A stretch of 19,606 nt of DNA from an uncultured Granulicatella sp. (GTDB taxonomy: Bacteria > Bacillota > Bacilli > Lactobacillales > Aerococcaceae), in contig CALATC010000050.1 of NCBI GenBank assembly GCA_937891475.1, positions 1 through 19,606 on the forward strand. The letters are read 5' to 3'. The notes under the pieces were generated by a model, which was not told the DNA's origin, did not search any database, and saw nothing but the letters and a program-made list of their open reading frames with translations. Positions 15,801-19,606 of the stretch are shown here, piece after piece (within the stretch, counting starts at the first letter, position 1; each line of letters starts with the position of its first letter). Made by a program: the position numbers and the translations under genes.

Positions 15801-16263
15801 TCGGATAGCCAAATTGTTCTCCAAAATCATAAATTTCTTGAACAGAAGACACTGTCCCTTCTGTCCCAGGAATCGATTGTAAACCAGCTTTATGCGCAGC
15901 AGTTTTTGCTTTTAATTTATCTCCTAAAATATCTAAATGTTCTAAATGAGGCCCAACAAAGGTTAGTCCTGCTTCTTGACATTTTCTAGCGAAATCAATA
16001 TTTTCAGATAAAAAACCATAACCAGGATGAACAGCATCTGCCCCTGATTGTTTCGCAATACGAATAATATCATCCATATCTAAGTAAGCTTCTGTTGGCT
16101 TCTTACCTTCTCCAACTAAATAGGCTTCATCCGCTTTGAAACGGTGCAATGAATGATCATCTTCCTTGGCAAAAATACCAACCGTTTCAATCCCTAATTC
16201 CGAAGCGGCACGAAATACACGAATCGCAATTTCTCCACGATTAGCCACCAGTAATTTCTTCAT
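12835..16263 (-). CDS. pyc: Pyruvate carboxylase
   Basis: The biotin enzyme makes oxaloacetate from pyruvate, bicarbonate and ATP, feeding aspartate synthesis and the partial TCA cycle; asd in this window draws on aspartate downstream of it. I choose the ATG at 16263 (1142 residues, starting MKKLLVANRGEIAIRV), six bases after AAGGAGG. An ATG six bases earlier abuts that site, and a longer frame from 16284 starts before it. Domain order: biotin carboxylase (1-450, ATP loop GGGGRGMR at 162-169, EVNPRIQVEHT at 287-297), carboxyltransferase (TDTSFRDAHQSL at 531-542, later IAIKDMAGLL with the lysine that is carboxylated in this family), the conserved central and allosteric region, and the biotinyl domain with EAMKMET and biotinyl-lysine 1106. 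Relatives in Listeria and Lactococcus are inhibited by cyclic di-AMP; whether that holds here cannot be seen. The first 23 bases overlap the end of ftsW. Confidence 0.97.
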   Translation of the reverse strand: MKKLLVANRGEIAIRVFRAASELGIETVGIFAKEDDHSLHRFKADEAYLVGEGKKPTEAYLDMDDIIRIAKQSGADAVHPGYGFLSENIDFARKCQEAGLTFVGPHLEHLDILGDKLKAKTAAHKAGLQSIPGTEGTVSSVQEIYDFGEQFGYPIMIKAALGGGGRGMRVVYRKEDVQDSYDRAVGEAIKAFGAGECYVEKYIENPQHIEVQILGDEHGNVVHLFERDCSVQRRHQKVIEVAPCISLSEEMRSKICNAAASFMKEIGYVNAGTVEFLLDGNQFYFIEVNPRIQVEHTITELITGIDIVQAQLKIAQGMDLHQEIGIPTQENLTFSGAAIQCRITTENPENNFLPDTGKINTYRSPGGLGIRLDAGNAFQGNVVTPYFDSLLVKVCTYGRDFSQAVTTMQRALKEFRIRGVKTNIPFLKNVIHHEDFLTGTAKTTFIDTTPELFKFPKESNRGNKILKYISEITVNGYPGIPQETKAFERPTYIETLKPVSKPEITAKQLLDEKGADAVSKWVLEQEKVLLTDTSFRDAHQSLMATRMRSIDLIQAAQQYEAAVPQLFSAEVWGGATFDTAYRFLTENPWNRLEKIRKAMPNTLLQMLLRGSNAVGYSNYPDSVIRSFILEAAATGIDVFRIFDSLNWLPQMEVSIQAVREAGKIAEAAMCYTGDVLNPMQTKYTLEYYKQFAKDLEKAGAHMIAIKDMAGLLKPQAAKQLITTLKESVDIPIHLHTHDTSGNGILTLATAIDAGVDVVDVAFSALAGGTSNPSMETLYYGLEGTSRQPELEMENVTTLNRYWGTIRKSYHAFDQAQVSPSPEVYYHEMPGGQYTNLYQQAKSVGLGERFEEVKEMYHRVNQLFGDIIKVTPSSKVVGDMALFCIQNELNEENIYEKGLTLSFPESVIQFFRGDLGQPVGGFNEKLQKVVLKDIEPITVRPGLLAPEVDFEEVRKELETVLGHKPKDQQVLSYLMYPKVYKEYQERKELYGDLSKLDTQTFFYGMRMGETIQMEYAPGKVFMITLVQIGEPDQDGNRIMFYRFNGQSREIIVHDASATMTTVKRQKADANDFGQIGATMPGSVLKVFVTKGEAVRKGQVLLVTEAMKMETTIQAPFDGVVETIAVKEQDMIDVSDLLLTIRKK

Positions 16264-17527
16264 GCTCATCCTCCTTTTCATCAATCAATTCTTTATTTTC
16301 TTGAAATGTTTCTTCTTGAGAACCTTCATTATTTTCATCTTCCACAAGTTCAAATTCATTCATTCTGATTTTATTCATTATATCTTCTTGGTATTCCTTG
16401 TCATATTTTAATGCAAAAAGTACCATTCCTATCGCAATACTCGAAACAATAAAACTTGAACCACCATAACTTAAAAATGGTAGTGGAACCCCAGTAATTG
16501 GCGCTAACCCAAGTAACGCTCCAATATTCACTCCACTTTGTACTAATAGAAATATTCCAACGCCTAGACATAAGTATCGAGAAAATAATGATCGACAAAA
16601 TTGAGCCTTCCAAAAAATATATATAATTAAGAAGAATAGAACGACTAATACAAGCCACACAACAATGAATCCTAGTTCTTCTCCAACAATCGCTAAAATA
16701 AAGTCTGTATGAGCTTCTGGTAAAAATCCTGTTTTTTGGATAGAGCTAGATAAACCAGTACCTGTTAATCCACCCCTAGCCAAAGCTAAGAATCCTTGAA
16801 TCGATTGATAACCTACTCCGCTCGTATCATCCCATGGGTTATGGAATGAAAGAAATCGGCCAACTTGATAAGCCTTAAACGGTAAGTGCTGAATAATAGA
16901 AATCGGTAAATAGGTAAACAAATAACCAATGACAAAAGCTACTCCAGAATATTTAATCGCTTTTTTAGAATATCCTGTTGTTAATGCTAATAACCACATC
17001 ATCAAGACTGTAATCATTACTGTTCCAAAATCTGGTTGCATTAAAACTAATATACTTACTAATAACAACATCCCCATTGGATACATATATAATTGTTTCC
17101 AATCACGATTATCTTTAAATTTATGATAATAAAAAGCACTTGCCCATATTAAAATAACTTTAGCAAATTCAGAAGGTTGTAAATTAAAAATTCGTAAATT
17201 AATCCAACTTTTAGCACCCTTAATTCCTGATTGAGTGAAAACGAATAAGAGTAATAAAATTAATATTACATATACTATCTGTAATATTCGTTCATTAAAA
17301 AAGAATTTTTTTCCATTATTTGCAATTCCAATAGCTATAGCAATTCCTGCCACAACAAAAGCAAATTGGCGAATTAAAAAATATTCAGAATTACCTACAG
17401 ATGTTAATGAAAAATAACTACTTGCACTATAAATCATTACAAGACCAAATGCAGATAATAAAATAAAAATAACTAAAATGATTTTATCTACTTGGAAGAG
17501 ATTTTTTATTTTATCTTGTACTTTCAA
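16241..17527 (-). CDS. ftsW: Septal peptidoglycan polymerase FtsW (SEDS family)
   Basis: FtsW polymerises lipid II into glycan strands at the division septum together with a class B penicillin-binding protein. The 428-residue protein has about ten membrane segments up to residue 375. Family motifs include LVMIYSASSY (29-38), LQPSEFAKV (116-124), QPDFGTVM (164-171), GTGLSSSIQKTGFLPEAHTDFILAIVGEELG with the catalytic aspartate Asp275, and PLPFLSYGGSS (348-358). A long acidic cytoplasmic tail follows (about 380-428, rich in Glu, Asp and Asn). The start is a TTG at 17527, preceded by AGAGGA at a distance of nine bases. The gene lies 23 bases after ylaN, and its tail overlaps the start of pyc. RodA is the alternative in this family; the ylaN-ftsW-pyc order and the acidic tail favour FtsW. 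Confidence 0.92.
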   Translation of the reverse strand: MKVQDKIKNLFQVDKIILVIFILLSAFGLVMIYSASSYFSLTSVGNSEYFLIRQFAFVVAGIAIAIGIANNGKKFFFNERILQIVYVILILLLLFVFTQSGIKGAKSWINLRIFNLQPSEFAKVILIWASAFYYHKFKDNRDWKQLYMYPMGMLLLVSILVLMQPDFGTVMITVLMMWLLALTTGYSKKAIKYSGVAFVIGYLFTYLPISIIQHLPFKAYQVGRFLSFHNPWDDTSGVGYQSIQGFLALARGGLTGTGLSSSIQKTGFLPEAHTDFILAIVGEELGFIVVWLVLVVLFFLIIYIFWKAQFCRSLFSRYLCLGVGIFLLVQSGVNIGALLGLAPITGVPLPFLSYGGSSFIVSSIAIGMVLFALKYDKEYQEDIMNKIRMNEFELVEDENNEGSQEETFQENKELIDEKEDEHEEITGG

Positions 17528-17550
17528 AACAATAATTCCTCTAACTTTCC

Positions 17551-17832
17551 TTAAGATTGCCAGTTTTTCTCATATACATCGCTATATACTTCATTTAATG
17601 CATATTCCAAATCAGCCATTAATTGATGTCCTTCATTCGCTTCTACAACACCAATCGCTACAGCAAATTCTACTTGTTTTGATAATCCAAACAATTGAGT
17701 ATCCACTACTTCTTCAAAAGCTGGGCATTTAGCAATACATAAATGATTCTTTTGTTGATTAATTAATTGGTAAATTTTATTAGCATTTTCTTTTAATTGC
17801 TCAAGAGCATGATTTTGATTAATCTCTGACAT
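17551..17832 (-). CDS. ylaN: YlaN-family (DUF1507) small cytosolic protein
   Basis: This 93-residue helical protein matches the YlaN family: HALEQLKENANKIYQLINQQKNHLCIAKCPAFEEVVDTQLFGLSKQVEFAVAIGVVEANEGHQLMADLE. In B. subtilis and Staphylococcus aureus YlaN has been tied to iron homeostasis and to antagonism of the Fur repressor; that role is family knowledge and not visible here. Two cysteines sit in the CIAKC segment, near the acidic residues of FEEVVD. The start ATG has AAGGAG with good spacing. It leads the operon with ftsW, pyc and ylbG, and a promoter lies about 36 bases upstream. Confidence 0.92.
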   Translation of the reverse strand: MSEINQNHALEQLKENANKIYQLINQQKNHLCIAKCPAFEEVVDTQLFGLSKQVEFAVAIGVVEANEGHQLMADLEYALNEVYSDVYEKNWQS

Positions 17833-17867
17833 TTTCTTTCTCCTTTTGAATAAAATAACTCAAAATA

Positions 17868-17897
17868 ATTATACCATAAAGCATCAATTTTTCTAAA
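17868..17897 (-). promoter_or_regulatory. Promoter of the ylaN-ftsW-pyc-ylbG operon
   Basis: On the minus strand there is an extended -10 box, TGGTATAAT (TATAAT at 17868-17873), with a weak -35 TTTAGA (17892-17897) at 18 bases. The site lies between the tex terminator and ylaN. Confidence 0.7.
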
Positions 17898-17937
17898 GAA
17901 TGATGAGAAATTAATTCAAATTTAAATACAGAATCAC

Positions 17938-17977
17938 AAAAAACTCCATCTGAGGCATCAAACCTTAAATGGAGTTT
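17938..17977 (-). terminator. Terminator of tex
   Basis: AAACTCCAT (17941-17949 on the plus strand) pairs with ATGGAGTTT (17969-17977); a short inner AGG/CCT stem may extend the helix. On the minus strand a T-run follows directly. The hairpin begins six bases after the tex stop codon. Confidence 0.85.
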
Positions 17978-17982
17978 AAAAA

Positions 17983-19606
17983 TTATTTTTTATTTTCTTT
18001 TGGCGGAAGCATAGATAAGCCTACTCTGCCTTTTTTCATATCAATTTCAGTAACCCATACTGTTACAATATCACCCACTGCAACGACATCACTAGGATGC
18101 TTCACGAATCCTTGTTTCATTCTTGAGATATGAACTAAGCCATCTTGTTTCACACCGATATCCACGAATGCTCCAAAATCGACTACATTACGAATCGTTC
18201 CTTGTAATTCCATTCCGACTTGAATATCTTCCATAGATAATACATCACTTCTTAAAATTGGAGGATCAACTTCTTCACGAGGATCTCTTCCCGGTTTGGT
18301 TAATCCGGCAAAAATTAATTCTAACGTTTCAAATCCAATTCCTAGTTCAGTAGATAATGCCTTTTTATCTAAAACAGACAGTGCTTGTTCTACTTTTTCT
18401 GTGCCAATCTCTACTTTTGTTGCTTGAATTTTTTCTAAAATCTTTTCTGCAAATTCATAAGACTCTGGGTGGATATCTGTTCCATCCAGTGGGTTTTTAC
18501 CATCTACAATTCTTAAAAATCCTACTGCTTGTTCAAAAGCTTTTGGTCCTAAGCGAGGAACTTTTTTCAATTGTGAACGATTGGTGAATTTTCCATTTTC
18601 ATCACGGTAAGCAACAACATTTGCTGCAGTCGTTTTAGTTAGTCCTGCAATATGTTCTAATAGAGCAGCACTTGCTGTATTGACATTGACACCAACTTTA
18701 TTCACGGCAGTTTCAACCACAATGTCTAATTTGGCATCTAATTGTTTTTGACTCACATCATGTTGATATTGTCCTACTCCTACTGCTTTTGGATCAATTT
18801 TCACTAATTCTGCTAATGGATCTTGCAAGCGACGAGCAATACTTACTGCTGAACGTTCTTCTACTTGATAATCCGGGAATTCTTTTCGCGCAATCTCACT
18901 AGCAGAATAAACAGATGCTCCTGCTTCACTAACAATTGTGTAATAAATTTTACGATTTATCCCTTTAATCTGTTCACTCACGAAAGCTTCTGATTCTCGG
19001 CTTGCAGTACCATTTCCAATAGCGACTAAAGTGACCTGATAATCTTCCAATAATTTCTTGAATGTTGTTCCTGCTTGAGCACGCTTAAAGTCACTTGCTC
19101 CTTGGTGAGGGTAAATGACTGCTTTATCCAATACTTTCCCGGTTTCATCTATAATGGCTAACTTACACCCTGTTCGATACGCTGGGTCTAATCCTAGGAT
19201 CACATGTCCTTTCATCGGTGCTTGTAATAACAGATTTTGTAAATTTTCTCCAAAAATCTCAATTGCTTGAGTTTGAGCCTTCTCTGTTAATTCAGAACGA
19301 ATTTCACGCTCAATAGCTGGTGCAATGAAACGTTTAACACTATCCTCAATTGCGGCTTTTATATAAGTCGCAGATGGAGAAGCTGTATTTGAAATTTCTT
19401 TCTTCATAATTTTTTCTAATGGAATCGTTGTATCAACTTCCAAGCTAACTTTAACCACGCCTTCTTTTTCAGCACGATTCACTGCTAAAATACGATGTGG
19501 CACAATTGTTTTTACCAATTCTTGATAATCATAATACATTTCGTATACGTGTTTTTCATCTTTTTCTTCATCTTTTAAACTTGTCACAAGCATTGCTTTT
19601 TGAACT
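17983..19606 (-). CDS. tex: Tex-family RNA-binding transcription accessory protein (5' end outside window)
   Basis: The frame runs past base 19606 (the visible start reads VQKAMLVTSLKDEEKDEKHVY), so about 540 residues of a protein that is usually about 720 long are seen. The visible order is: part of the N-terminal helical region with PHRILAVNRAEKEGVVKVSL; the YqgF/RuvX-like nuclease-fold domain (HVILGLDPAYRTGCKLAIID); a double helix-hairpin-helix region (VNVNTASAALLEHIAGLTKTTAANVVAYRDENGKF); a further helical domain; and a C-terminal S1 RNA-binding domain (GMELQGTIRNVVDFGAFVDIGVKQDGLVHISRM). The first ATG in the window, at 19593, is internal and not the true start. Tex proteins bind nucleic acids and affect transcription and toxin expression in some species. 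The gene ends with its own terminator. Confidence 0.95.
   Translation of the reverse strand, partial: VQKAMLVTSLKDEEKDEKHVYEMYYDYQELVKTIVPHRILAVNRAEKEGVVKVSLEVDTTIPLEKIMKKEISNTASPSATYIKAAIEDSVKRFIAPAIEREIRSELTEKAQTQAIEIFGENLQNLLLQAPMKGHVILGLDPAYRTGCKLAIIDETGKVLDKAVIYPHQGASDFKRAQAGTTFKKLLEDYQVTLVAIGNGTASRESEAFVSEQIKGINRKIYYTIVSEAGASVYSASEIARKEFPDYQVEERSAVSIARRLQDPLAELVKIDPKAVGVGQYQHDVSQKQLDAKLDIVVETAVNKVGVNVNTASAALLEHIAGLTKTTAANVVAYRDENGKFTNRSQLKKVPRLGPKAFEQAVGFLRIVDGKNPLDGTDIHPESYEFAEKILEKIQATKVEIGTEKVEQALSVLDKKALSTELGIGFETLELIFAGLTKPGRDPREEVDPPILRSDVLSMEDIQVGMELQGTIRNVVDFGAFVDIGVKQDGLVHISRMKQGFVKHPSDVVAVGDIVTVWVTEIDMKKGRVGLSMLPPKENKK

Noticed and set aside
16264..16284. Upstream ATG starts for pyruvate carboxylase (MMKRRMS extension)
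   Set aside because: The AAGGAGG site lies after the first of these and is too close to the next; the conserved N-terminus begins with the ATG at 16263.
17551..17832. YlaN as part of a new iron-division system with ftsW
   Set aside because: The ylaN-ftsW-pyc order is ordinary in Firmicutes and gives no evidence of a new system.

Overview
The window looks like the chromosome of a low-GC Gram-positive bacterium of the Lactobacillales. It is strongly AT-rich, its Shine-Dalgarno sites are strong (AAGGAGG type), and several genes start with TTG. The gene order tex / ylaN-ftsW-pyc-ylbG / rsmD-coaD-ylbL-comEA-comEC-holA / rpsT resembles that of enterococci, Carnobacteriaceae and relatives, and parts of it match the yla and ylb regions of Bacillus subtilis. 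The family- or genus-level placement is inference. No tRNA, rRNA, CRISPR array, transposase or prophage gene is visible. Every gene is on the minus strand except rpsT.

Layout from left to right (minus-strand transcription runs right to left). 1-1510: 5' part of a multidrug-type ABC exporter half-transporter, cut by the window edge. 1511-1808: its promoter, a terminator for the asd transcript, and a 155-bp nested palindrome that overlaps the end of asd. 1809-2871: asd with its own promoter. 2884-5540: uvrB followed by a YjbR/MmcQ-family gene. 5541-6008: divergent promoter region, then rpsT and a terminator shared with the opposite strand. 6036-12260: a probable six-gene operon rsmD-coaD-ylbL-comEA-comEC-holA. 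12261-12512: a 250-bp spacer holding a terminator and little else. 12524-17897: operon ylaN-ftsW-pyc-ylbG. 17938-19606: terminator and 3' part of tex.

Most of the content is housekeeping: lysine/threonine/methionine precursor synthesis (asd), nucleotide excision repair (uvrB), ribosome parts and ribosome modification (rpsT, rsmD), coenzyme A synthesis (coaD), the replication clamp loader (holA), septal wall synthesis (ftsW), anaplerosis (pyc) and DNA uptake (comEA, comEC).

The least ordinary items are three. The nested palindrome at 1665-1819 has 17-bp perfect outer arms and three internal hairpins, and it supplies the last codons of asd. ComEC keeps its channel domain, but its metallo-beta-lactamase domain has lost all recognisable metal-binding motifs. 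The rpsT leader has a TTG start and several small dyads. I found no clear case for a wholly new multi-gene system here.
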